Shown here: piece by piece, positions 57,065-64,000 of the stretch
How the letters are laid out: each line of letters starts with the position of its first letter
How positions within the stretch are numbered: the stretch's first letter is position 1
From: Paenibacillus sp. J23TS9
Lineage (GTDB): Bacteria > Bacillota > Bacilli > Paenibacillales > Paenibacillaceae
DNA length: 64,000 bases
Direction: 5' to 3'
Assembly (NCBI RefSeq): GCF_018403225.1
Contig: NZ_BOSG01000001.1
Coordinates: forward strand, 3,038,001 to 3,102,000
Notes under the pieces: model-generated
Database searches by the model: none
What the model saw: the letters and a program-made list of their open reading frames with translations, nothing else
Told to the model about the DNA's origin: nothing
Program-made: the position numbers and the translations under genes

Positions 57065-57952
57065 ATGAATACAACGCAGCTTAATCGAATCCGTACGGGA
57101 AAGGGCTTTATCGCAGCCTTGGACCAAAGCGGCGGGAGTACTCCGAAAGCTCTGCTGCAATATGGGATTAAGGAAGACAGATACGCCAATGAGGAAGAGA
57201 TGTATCAAGTGGTTCACGAGATGAGAACGCGCATTATAAAAAGTCCAGCGTTTGATTCCCAGTATATTTTAGGTGCGATTCTTTTCGAGAATACAATGGA
57301 TCGTTCCATTGACGGGCAGCTTACCGCCGATTATCTTTGGGAGAAGAAGGGCATCGTGCCTTTTCTCAAAGTCGATAAGGGGCTAGCCGACCTTGAAGAC
57401 GGGGTTCAGCTCATGAAACCCATTCCCGGTTTAAACGACCTTCTAAAGCGGGCGGCCGAACGAAACATCTTCGGAACGAAAATGCGCTCCGTGATTCAAG
57501 AAGCCAATCCTGCCGGAATCAAAAAAGTCGTGGAGCAGCAATTTGCCATCGGCAAACAAATCGCAGAGATGGGACTGGTTCCGATTATCGAACCGGAAGT
57601 CGATATCAACAGCGCGGATAAGGAAGCATCGGAAAAACTGTTGAAAGACGAAATTTCCGCTCAATTGTCGGCTCTTGGAGAAGACGTCAAAGTCATGCTG
57701 AAGCTCTCCATTCCAACCGAAAACAATTTCTACAGCGATTTGATGAAGGATCCGCATGTTGTGCGGATTGTGGCTTTATCAGGCGGCTACTCGCAAGCGG
57801 AAGCAAATGAAAAGCTTGCCCATAACCACGGGCTCATCGCCAGTTTCTCGCGTGCCTTATCGCAGGGACTACTCGCCGCACAAACCGACGAAGAATTCAA
57901 CACCCTGCTGGCCAAATCCGTTCAGGACATCTATGAAGCCTCTATAACATAA
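57065..57952 (+). CDS. fda: Fructose-bisphosphate aldolase, class I
   Basis: 295 residues, typical of the bacterial class I enzyme. It splits fructose-1,6-bisphosphate through a Schiff-base lysine. Conserved N-terminus [19 protein letters not shown], an active-site region [11 protein letters not shown] near 105, and VMLKLSIPT (likely Schiff-base Lys) near 220, [11 protein letters not shown] near 240. GGAAGGAGATGCATTC precedes the ATG. Single gene with strong terminator. Confidence 0.94.
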   Translation: MNTTQLNRIRTGKGFIAALDQSGGSTPKALLQYGIKEDRYANEEEMYQVVHEMRTRIIKSPAFDSQYILGAILFENTMDRSIDGQLTADYLWEKKGIVPFLKVDKGLADLEDGVQLMKPIPGLNDLLKRAAERNIFGTKMRSVIQEANPAGIKKVVEQQFAIGKQIAEMGLVPIIEPEVDINSADKEASEKLLKDEISAQLSALGEDVKVMLKLSIPTENNFYSDLMKDPHVVRIVALSGGYSQAEANEKLAHNHGLIASFSRALSQGLLAAQTDEEFNTLLAKSVQDIYEASIT

Positions 57953-57961
57953 CGTTCATGG

Positions 57962-57998
57962 CGACCGCGAGCTTGAATAAGCTCGCGGTCGTTTTTTT
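57962..57998 (+). terminator. Strong terminator after the aldolase gene
   Basis: GACCGCGAGCTT/AAGCTCGCGGTC perfect 12-base stem, loop GAAT, then GT7. Confidence 0.93.
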
Positions 57999-58007
57999 GC
58001 CCGCCAA

Positions 58008-58061
58008 AATGAAAGAAAGCTGTCCTTTGTCTGAACGATCATTCAAATAAAGGACAGCTTC
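58008..58061 (-). terminator. Terminator of the glycosidase operon
   Basis: Minus strand AAGCTGTCCTTT/AAAGGACAGCTT 12-base stem with a 20-base loop, then TCTTTCATTTT. Confidence 0.8.
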
Positions 58062-58076
58062 TTATGCAAAATCTTT

Positions 58077-59933
58077 TTACTTCAGCAACGGAAATTCGCC
58101 GATTCTCAGTTTGGCGCTCCCATAAGGAACGAGTTCAAGAGATTGGAGTGGTGAACCGTCTACGGCCGGATTGAGCGGTGGCGCATCCGCATTGTTTCCG
58201 GCCATTCGCCAATTTTGCACCAGGCGCCCTCTTGTCTTTAATCTAATCGGCGTATCGGCAGATTTGAACGGCTGTGTCGGGATATCGGACAATACCACTT
58301 CAAAATCTCCCCCTGCCTGAAGGCCATACTTCCAGGGAGTAGTGGGATAAATCTCCCAGTCATGAAATAGCTCGCGTTTGACATGCAGCTGCCAGCTTTC
58401 GCCGATCGGAAGCACATAAAGCAGTGGCCCTCTCTCGATGCTGACCGCGTACGAACCTCGCGAAAGGGTCCGAACCTCCATTGGAAGACAGAGCTGAATT
58501 TGCTCACCGCTCTTCCATTCTCTCAGAATGGTGGTATAACCGTTCACGACGTTTACTTCTAACACATTCCCATTGACCGTCAAAGTAGGGGAAGCGCACC
58601 ATTCAGGAATCCGAAGACGAATGGCGAAGGTCTCCGGACGACTCAGTTTCATTTCAATTCGAACGGTATCCCGGAACGGATAATCCCCGCTCACCGTCAG
58701 TTCCGCGTTCACGCCCTGCCCGACCTTGGTCTTCACGCGGCAAGGCGCATAGGAAACAACAGCAAGACCGCCGCTTCCATCTCCCATCCAGAGATGAGAA
58801 ACAAGCTTGGGCCATCCTTGATGCATATTTGCCGTACAGCAGCCGAAATTCGGCTCGAGTCCAAACAAGTTTGCATCATCGCTGTTGCTCCAATTCCGCT
58901 CCGCCACATTGCACATGATTTGATTCACTTGCTGATCATATTGATGCGACTTCCAATCGGCTGCAATCGCGGCTGGCAATGCGTTGAAAGCAATTTTTTC
59001 AAGGATGTCCCCATAGGCTCCATCGCCGAATACCCGAACCAGCTGCTCCATCGTATACATGTACTCAACAACTGCGCACAGCTCAACGCCCTGGCTCGGA
59101 TGTGTGCCTGACAGCCATTCGTCTCCAGAGAATAGTCCATGCGCCTGCCCGTGATAGTTCATCAGACTTTGGATGCCCCGCTTGATCGCTTCCTTCTGCC
59201 TGGAGTCACCCGAGATTTCATAGAGAATGCCGGGTGTCTTGATCCCCATCGCCACATTCACTACATGCGTGCGGTGATCCCAATGCTCAACCTTCCGCCA
59301 AAACGGAAAATCATATAGAATCCCGGTCCAATCCATAGTCTGGGAGGCGACTTCCTCCGCCAGCCTGATCAGGAAGTCGTCGCCGGTGCGGCGATACAGC
59401 CAATAAATACTTACGAGCATATCAGCTCCCCGTGCCTCAGCCCAATCCCTGAGCGGATTCAGTTGAATATAATCCATGGCGAACCGGAAAAATCCAGTCA
59501 TAAAAGGAATGACCCTGTCATCTCCGGTAGCCTCTTCATACTGCGTCATGACTTTGAGCATAATCATGTAATGCCACCAATCGAAACGCTTGTCAATGTC
59601 ATTGTTGACGGTGACAATTCGTTCCGGACCGAATAAACCATCTTCCTTCTGGCTGGCAAGCGCCCATTCAATCCATCGCTTCGCTTTGGAAATCAAACGT
59701 TCATCCTCCAGCAAATAAGCCAAAGGGATCAGCCCGTCCAGATAATAGGGGCCGCGTTCCCAGCTATCCCCTTTCCCGCCAAGCCAGCCGTTGTCCGGAC
59801 CGACATCAGGCCAATGCTCCTCCAAGTGTCCGGTCAAACCGTCCGCTTGAATTTGCAGCTGATTTTTCAGCCAGCCGAGCGGTTTGATGCTGCCGAGCGG
59901 CAACGTTTTGAATGCACTGTGATACAACGTCAA
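58077..59933 (-). CDS. GH127-family beta-L-arabinofuranosidase
   Basis: 618 residues with the TTG start at 59933, which has GGGGAGGTCATTCC upstream; the frame opens at 59996. DUF1680/GH127 hallmarks are present: the zinc/catalytic E-x-C motif (VELCAVVEYMY, about residue 318) and the Cys-Cys pair (FGCCTANMHQGW, about 400), which carry the metal site and the cysteine nucleophile in the family. No signal peptide, so it acts in the cytoplasm. Last gene of the GH2-GH172-GH127 operon. Confidence 0.92.
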   Translation of the reverse strand: MTLYHSAFKTLPLGSIKPLGWLKNQLQIQADGLTGHLEEHWPDVGPDNGWLGGKGDSWERGPYYLDGLIPLAYLLEDERLISKAKRWIEWALASQKEDGLFGPERIVTVNNDIDKRFDWWHYMIMLKVMTQYEEATGDDRVIPFMTGFFRFAMDYIQLNPLRDWAEARGADMLVSIYWLYRRTGDDFLIRLAEEVASQTMDWTGILYDFPFWRKVEHWDHRTHVVNVAMGIKTPGILYEISGDSRQKEAIKRGIQSLMNYHGQAHGLFSGDEWLSGTHPSQGVELCAVVEYMYTMEQLVRVFGDGAYGDILEKIAFNALPAAIAADWKSHQYDQQVNQIMCNVAERNWSNSDDANLFGLEPNFGCCTANMHQGWPKLVSHLWMGDGSGGLAVVSYAPCRVKTKVGQGVNAELTVSGDYPFRDTVRIEMKLSRPETFAIRLRIPEWCASPTLTVNGNVLEVNVVNGYTTILREWKSGEQIQLCLPMEVRTLSRGSYAVSIERGPLLYVLPIGESWQLHVKRELFHDWEIYPTTPWKYGLQAGGDFEVVLSDIPTQPFKSADTPIRLKTRGRLVQNWRMAGNNADAPPLNPAVDGSPLQSLELVPYGSAKLRIGEFPLLK

Positions 59934-60037
59934 AGGAATGACCTCCCCAGGAATGAAAATCATGAATAACCGGAAATGAATTCGAATGTAATCCATGGTT
60001 GAGTATAATGGCGCTTGCTTAGCGGCAAGCTCATTCC

Positions 60038-61120
60038 TTAAATGACCTCACGGCTGTCGTTATCGGGCAAATCAGGAAAACGGGAATGCGGCTCGGACTG
60101 ATACCAGAACGCCGTGGAAGCGATATCGCTCTGCTGCGGCAAGTAACGATGGCCGGAACGCCAGCCAAGATCCTGAATCGTCACCTTCAAATCATGCTCA
60201 AAGCGGATCGGATCGAGTACATGCCAACGATACATCCCGAATCGCTGTTGGCTGCGGTACAAGCCGTCCGGTTTAATGAGCTGATGCATGCCGAGAAAAG
60301 CCGTTGAGTAGGTGGAATATTGGCCGCTCGGCTGTTCCCAATTCCACGCCCCGCCAAAATAATCCTCCGTACCGGTTCCACAGATCGTCGGGAACTCCTG
60401 ATCTCCATCCATGAAAAACTTAATTTCCCCTTCACCCCACCAGCCGTTATTGTTAACCTGCCATGCCAGATAGGTTCCGACATAATGCCCTTTCCCTTTC
60501 ACTTCATCAAGAATGGTATGCACTTCTTTATAGGGCACGGGGCTATTTCTTCTCCACTGAGCATGGAAATATGCCATATTTGCCGGTACTTCAGTCAATG
60601 TGTAATTCACTTGATAATAGAGGACGGCTTTTTCCGCCGATGTATTCTCCATCGTGATTTTCGCTGCTTGGCGAAACGGCATCAGCCAATAGCTGTTCAT
60701 GCCCCCGGCCGGGTTCACGGCAACAGGGAATGAGTTAACGTTGCTTCGTTCCTGCCAGCCATTGCAGAAGAAATCCCCGACCGGTACTTCAACCGACGGC
60801 TCATCTTCTTCATCCCAATAAAGGCGAAAAATCAGATTACGCCAAAAAGTAGGAAAACACGTCAGCCATATATGCTGAATCGCTCCGGGACCTTCAATAG
60901 CCGCCATCGTGAACGTGGCTCCAGGCTCGATTTCGACCGACGGCGATACCTTCCAGCCGGTTCCCAAGTCACGTGCACATCCGGCCCCCGTGCCTTCGGT
61001 CGCCATACCTCCCGACCCCTTTGATCCGGTGAAGTTTTCCGGGCTAATCGATCTTGTCTTGGCATCTGAAAGCTGAGGTAAATTTCCGAGTCCCATGTTA
61101 AGACCGTTAAATCTGTCCAT
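60038..61120 (-). CDS. GH172-family (DUF2961) glycoside hydrolase
   Basis: 360 residues. DUF2961 members form oligomers and act as furanosidases (D-fructofuranosidase, D-arabinofuranosidase). Conserved stretches: GPGAIQHIWLT near residue 80, NSYWLMPF near 150, and GTGTEDYFGGAW near 255 holding the likely catalytic acids. The ATG at 61120 follows AAAGGAGATCGCAATC; the frame opens at 61192. Gap of 122 bases from the GH2 gene. Confidence 0.9.
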   Translation of the reverse strand: MDRFNGLNMGLGNLPQLSDAKTRSISPENFTGSKGSGGMATEGTGAGCARDLGTGWKVSPSVEIEPGATFTMAAIEGPGAIQHIWLTCFPTFWRNLIFRLYWDEEDEPSVEVPVGDFFCNGWQERSNVNSFPVAVNPAGGMNSYWLMPFRQAAKITMENTSAEKAVLYYQVNYTLTEVPANMAYFHAQWRRNSPVPYKEVHTILDEVKGKGHYVGTYLAWQVNNNGWWGEGEIKFFMDGDQEFPTICGTGTEDYFGGAWNWEQPSGQYSTYSTAFLGMHQLIKPDGLYRSQQRFGMYRWHVLDPIRFEHDLKVTIQDLGWRSGHRYLPQQSDIASTAFWYQSEPHSRFPDLPDNDSREVI

Positions 61121-61242
61121 GATTGCGATCTCCTTTGGTATATCCGAATGTATATAATGGGAATGCCGCCGGCTGCACAAATTTGTTATCATCCGTTCTC
61201 AAGTGGGGTACAGTCGCCTGAAGTCACGGTACGAACCCAAAA

Positions 61243-63015
61243 TTACGCCAAGCTTTTCGACGGGTCCATCTCTTCAATCGCTGCCTTCCGGGCATTGATG
61301 CGGCGAATCACTTCCGGATTAAATTTCGCCTGCCTGTCATACGTATACAATCCATTCACTTCCTGCTCCACATCATATAACTGGGTATAGCAGAATCCGA
61401 ACATCATCGGATGATCCAGAAGGGCATTCGTTAATCCTTCATAACGTTCGATAAACCCTTCCTCAGATACCGGTCTGTCGCCGTACCCCCAAGATTTTTC
61501 GTCCTTCTGATCCGGGTTCCACCAAATCCCGCCATATTCGCTGATAAAATAAGGCTGCCCCTCATACTTCTGTCTATCCGGAAAAGTATTATATACCTCC
61601 CCGCCGGTTTTCATCGCTTCATATCTTGCCCGGAACGTCTGCGGATTCTGGTCATAATCATGAAGATCGAAGATATCCGTCACGACATGGAAATTACCGC
61701 TGGTATCGATGACGGGGCGCGTCGGATCGAGCCGCTTCGTAACCTCATAGACAATACGCAGCACATCGTTATGCTGCTTGGTGCCGTCTTGATCCCAAGT
61801 CTCGTTAAAAGGACACCAGCCGATGAGTGCCGGATGGTTGAAATCCCGTTCCACCCCTTCAAGCCACTCCGGCAAAAATGAAGCCAGGCTTTCCGTTGTC
61901 GTAATATCCAGTCCCCAATTGGCATGCTCTCCCCACACCAGATAACCAAGTCTGTCAGCCCAGTACAAAAAGCGGGGTTCAAACATTTTTTCATGAAGTC
62001 TCGCACCGTTAAAGCCAAGCCCCATTGAAATTTCGATATCTTTGCGGAGGTCTTCATCACTTGGGGCGGTATAGACACCCTCTGGGTAAAAGCCCTGATC
62101 CAGCACAAGACGCTGAAACACGGATTTTCCGTTGATCCGAAAAGCCATGCCATCGAGCCTTACCGTCCTGAGACCGAAATATGATTCGACGGTATCTCTT
62201 TCCTGACCCTCATGATGCAGGGATAACTTCAGATCATACAGCTTGGCATTACCTACTTCCCACAGGTGAATTTCGGATAGCGGAAGTGTAAGCTTGACGG
62301 AAGGACCGGAGACAACGGCGCTGACATTCCCTGCAGGATTACCCTCAAAAAAGGCAGATGCGTTAAGCGTTCCTCCTGCTGCGTTTCCGCTAATCTGCAC
62401 CTCCAAATGCGCGCACTTATTATCCGGATCAGGCACCAATTTCATATCGGATAAATAGGACTCTGACACTTGCTCAAGCCATACGGTCTGCCAAATCCCC
62501 GTCGTGCGCGTGTAATCGCAGCCATGCGAGTAGTATCTTCCGCTTTGCTTGCCGCGGGGCTGGCGTCCGGAACGAGTATCGTCTTCCGCGTAGACCGTAA
62601 CGACGTTCGTGCCCATCGAGACAGCCGCGGTAATATCAAAGGAAAATGAACTATACCCTCCGCGATGCTTCCCTACGGATATCCCGTTCACCCATACTTC
62701 GGTTTCGTAATCGACAGCGCCAAAATGAAGCAGAATTCTGCCGTTCGTCCAGGCTTCGGGGACGGAAAATTCCCGTTTGTACCACACCGCTGCCATAAAA
62801 TCTTTATATTCCACACCGGAAAGCTTGCTTTCCGGACAAAAAGGTACCGTGATCGTTCCCGACAAATCATTGCCGGATTCCTGGTACCCGCGTTCTTTTC
62901 CGCTCTTGCCATGGTCAATTTCGAATTGCCATGGGCCGTTCAAATTGATCCAATCCTGTCGAACCCATTGGGGACGGGGATATTCCGGACGCGGAAGTGC
63001 TGAAGGATGCTTCAT
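61243..63015 (-). CDS. Glycoside hydrolase family 2 protein
   Basis: 590 residues. GH2 layout: sugar-binding domain (about 15-180; VWYKREFSVP, WVNGISVG), Ig-like domain (180-285), and TIM barrel (285-590). The acid/base Glu is in PFNETWD near residue 405 and the nucleophile Glu in FISEYGG near 495. Could be a beta-galactosidase, beta-glucuronidase or beta-L-arabinopyranosidase; the neighbours suggest an arabinose-containing plant glycan. First gene of the operon, with AAAAGGAG upstream and a strong promoter. Confidence 0.92.
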   Translation of the reverse strand: MKHPSALPRPEYPRPQWVRQDWINLNGPWQFEIDHGKSGKERGYQESGNDLSGTITVPFCPESKLSGVEYKDFMAAVWYKREFSVPEAWTNGRILLHFGAVDYETEVWVNGISVGKHRGGYSSFSFDITAAVSMGTNVVTVYAEDDTRSGRQPRGKQSGRYYSHGCDYTRTTGIWQTVWLEQVSESYLSDMKLVPDPDNKCAHLEVQISGNAAGGTLNASAFFEGNPAGNVSAVVSGPSVKLTLPLSEIHLWEVGNAKLYDLKLSLHHEGQERDTVESYFGLRTVRLDGMAFRINGKSVFQRLVLDQGFYPEGVYTAPSDEDLRKDIEISMGLGFNGARLHEKMFEPRFLYWADRLGYLVWGEHANWGLDITTTESLASFLPEWLEGVERDFNHPALIGWCPFNETWDQDGTKQHNDVLRIVYEVTKRLDPTRPVIDTSGNFHVVTDIFDLHDYDQNPQTFRARYEAMKTGGEVYNTFPDRQKYEGQPYFISEYGGIWWNPDQKDEKSWGYGDRPVSEEGFIERYEGLTNALLDHPMMFGFCYTQLYDVEQEVNGLYTYDRQAKFNPEVIRRINARKAAIEEMDPSKSLA

Positions 63016-63075
63016 TTTTAAAAACTCCTTTTATGGTTTTTTAGATAAAAAGTGCTTTTCTTTATCTTTATTGAA

Positions 63076-63104
63076 AGTATAATAATGACGCTAAACACTG
63101 TCAA
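63076..63104 (-). promoter_or_regulatory. Sigma-A promoter of the glycosidase operon
   Basis: On the minus strand TTGACA (63099-63104) and TATACT (63076-63081), spacer exactly 17 bases, about 60 bases before the GH2 ATG. Confidence 0.8.
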
Positions 63105-63112
63105 CGTTTTCA
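63099..63112 (-). promoter_or_regulatory. cre site overlapping the -35 of the glycosidase promoter
   Basis: Minus strand TGAAAACGTTGACA matches 13 of 14 cre positions and covers the TTGACA, so CcpA binding would block RNA polymerase. Confidence 0.7.
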
Positions 63113-63405
63113 TTCAGGTTTAATGTAATTAATATAATTCCAAGGTGTTCTATAAATCTTTTGTCGGCATGGTTTCTTATAAGTTTATCTTAGAAAAAAC
63201 GACTTTACACCCTTTATATATAAAGGTTATTTTCAAATTATGTCCTTATGTATACGCTAGATCCGCTTAACTATTGCTTGTGAATAACAAATTCATTTAT
63301 TACAACTTTCCTGTAACTAAAAAGTTAATCACGGTATGGATATGCCAGAAGGCTTGAACGCGAAGCCATGTCCCTGTGGATTCCAGAGGCGGTTGTCTGT
63401 ATACG
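63113..63405. other. AT-rich intergenic region upstream of the glycosidase operon
   Basis: No coding frame or clear repeat. It may hold operators for the neighbouring regulator, but I see no confident palindrome. Confidence 0.5.
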
Positions 63406-63447
63406 CAAAAAAACAAGAAAGGCTCGTTGTTGCAAGCTTTCTTGTTC
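63406..63447 (-). terminator. Terminator after the regulator gene at the window end
   Basis: Minus strand ACAAGAAAGCTT.../...AGCCTTTCTTGT stem (one mismatch) followed by T7. Confidence 0.8.
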
Positions 63448-63490
63448 ACTATTCGCCATCAAGCACGTCCCGTTTAAGCTCGCGGCGACG

Positions 63491-64000
63491 TTACTTTTCC
63501 GCAGGTTTTTGTTCGTCTGAATCGAAGGTGTAATTGACTCGCATAACAATATGCTGCTCATGATCGCCAAACCCTTGGCCAAACAGGTTTACGCCCCCCT
63601 GATGAACGGCATCCGGTTGGATTCCGATCCGCAACCGCAGTTTGGGGCTTTGGGCGAGATTCACATCATGTAACGTTACATCCGACACCTTCTCCATATC
63701 CAGCATCGTCTTTTCATAGTCCATATGCCATGTTTTCAGAAGTCCGTACTGCGTCGCCCAATCAGACCACCATTCGGGATTCAATTTCCCCCGGCGATCC
63801 CCGAAATCTCCGGGACTCGTCCACGTCCCGATCTCAACACCATTGATCCACAAGGAAATATCAGAGGGCCAATCATTATTATAACTCGATACTTCGGAGC
63901 ACATCTCCAACGACAGCTCCAACGATTCTATTCTTGCTTCGGGAGGAATCTCCATTGGCAGCAAATACTCCACATATCCCTTGCGAAACCAGATGATTTG
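63491..64000 (-). CDS. C-terminal part of an ArsR-type regulator with a jelly-roll-like domain (cut by window edge)
   Basis: 170 residues; the frame stays open to the window edge, so an internal GTG at 63973 is not the real start. The sequence (WFRKGYVEYLLP, then WPSDISLWINGVEIGTW, FGDRRGKLNPEWWS) looks like the beta-rich C-terminal region I associate with Paenibacillus ArsR-like regulators next to arabinose-type glycosidase genes. The DNA-binding part is outside the window, so the assignment is moderate. It lies directly upstream of the glycosidase operon on the same strand. Confidence 0.6.
   Translation of the reverse strand, partial: QIIWFRKGYVEYLLPMEIPPEARIESLELSLEMCSEVSSYNNDWPSDISLWINGVEIGTWTSPGDFGDRRGKLNPEWWSDWATQYGLLKTWHMDYEKTMLDMEKVSDVTLHDVNLAQSPKLRLRIGIQPDAVHQGGVNLFGQGFGDHEQHIVMRVNYTFDSDEQKPAEK

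Noticed and set aside
1..64000. CRISPR array, prophage, insertion sequence, tRNA or rRNA genes
   Set aside because: No regularly spaced repeats, integrase, transposase or recognisable tRNA/rRNA sequence seen on either strand.

Overview
The window looks like a chromosomal segment of a spore-forming Bacillales bacterium, most probably Paenibacillus. The signs are a gerA-type germination operon, a Spo0E-like phosphatase, several YesM/YesN- and LplB/LplC-type sugar-uptake systems with one-piece AraC sensors, CcpA (cre) sites, a T-box leader, c-di-AMP riboswitches, AGGAGG ribosome binding sites and frequent TTG starts. The genus is an inference from gene content; there is no rRNA or tRNA gene in the window.

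Layout. 1-8620: a cut-off sensor/regulator gene, then a LacI regulator and a galacturonate operon (uxaB, uxaA, uxaC) that continues into two carbohydrate esterases and a TIM-barrel sugar isomerase/epimerase. Together these take galacturonate to 2-keto-3-deoxygluconate and deacetylate rhamnogalacturonan fragments. 8742-12403: a secreted stalk-domain protein and a sialate-esterase-like hydrolase. 12493-15586: an SsuBAC/NrtT-type ABC operon ending in an OsmC protein. 15782-18190: a membrane-anchored penicillin-acylase-family hydrolase. 18411-23340: a minus-strand series led by two tandem c-di-AMP riboswitches, each with its own terminator, followed by an alpha/beta hydrolase, an Mga/PRD-type regulator, deoD and nupC. 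23744-26356: an EamA exporter, an HxlR regulator and a LysR regulator. 26433-32326: a complete LplB-LplC-lipoprotein-AraC sugar uptake operon. 32531-36218: a gerA-type operon. 36337-37701: a T-box-controlled chorismate mutase/DAHP synthase. 37931-42402: a stalk-domain protein and a second (MalFG-type) sugar ABC operon. 42619-43334: a lipoprotein barnase with barstar. 43512-50789: a YesM/YesN two-component pair with its binding protein, and the two permeases on the opposite strand. 51132-56694: an acyltransferase, a frameshifted MalT-like regulator, an SDR oxidoreductase and a Spo0E-like protein. 57065-57952: class I fructose-bisphosphate aldolase. 58077-64000: a GH2-GH172-GH127 glycosidase operon with a strong promoter overlapped by a cre site, next to the end of a regulator with a jelly-roll-like C-terminal domain.

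Overall theme: plant cell-wall (pectin, arabinan-like) sugar use under CcpA and local regulators, mixed with housekeeping genes. The most unusual items are the tandem c-di-AMP riboswitches in front of a hydrolase/nucleoside gene series, the lipoprotein form of barnase, a promoter with a LacI-like operator and terminator but no gene (50953-51083), and the regulator broken at a G6 run.
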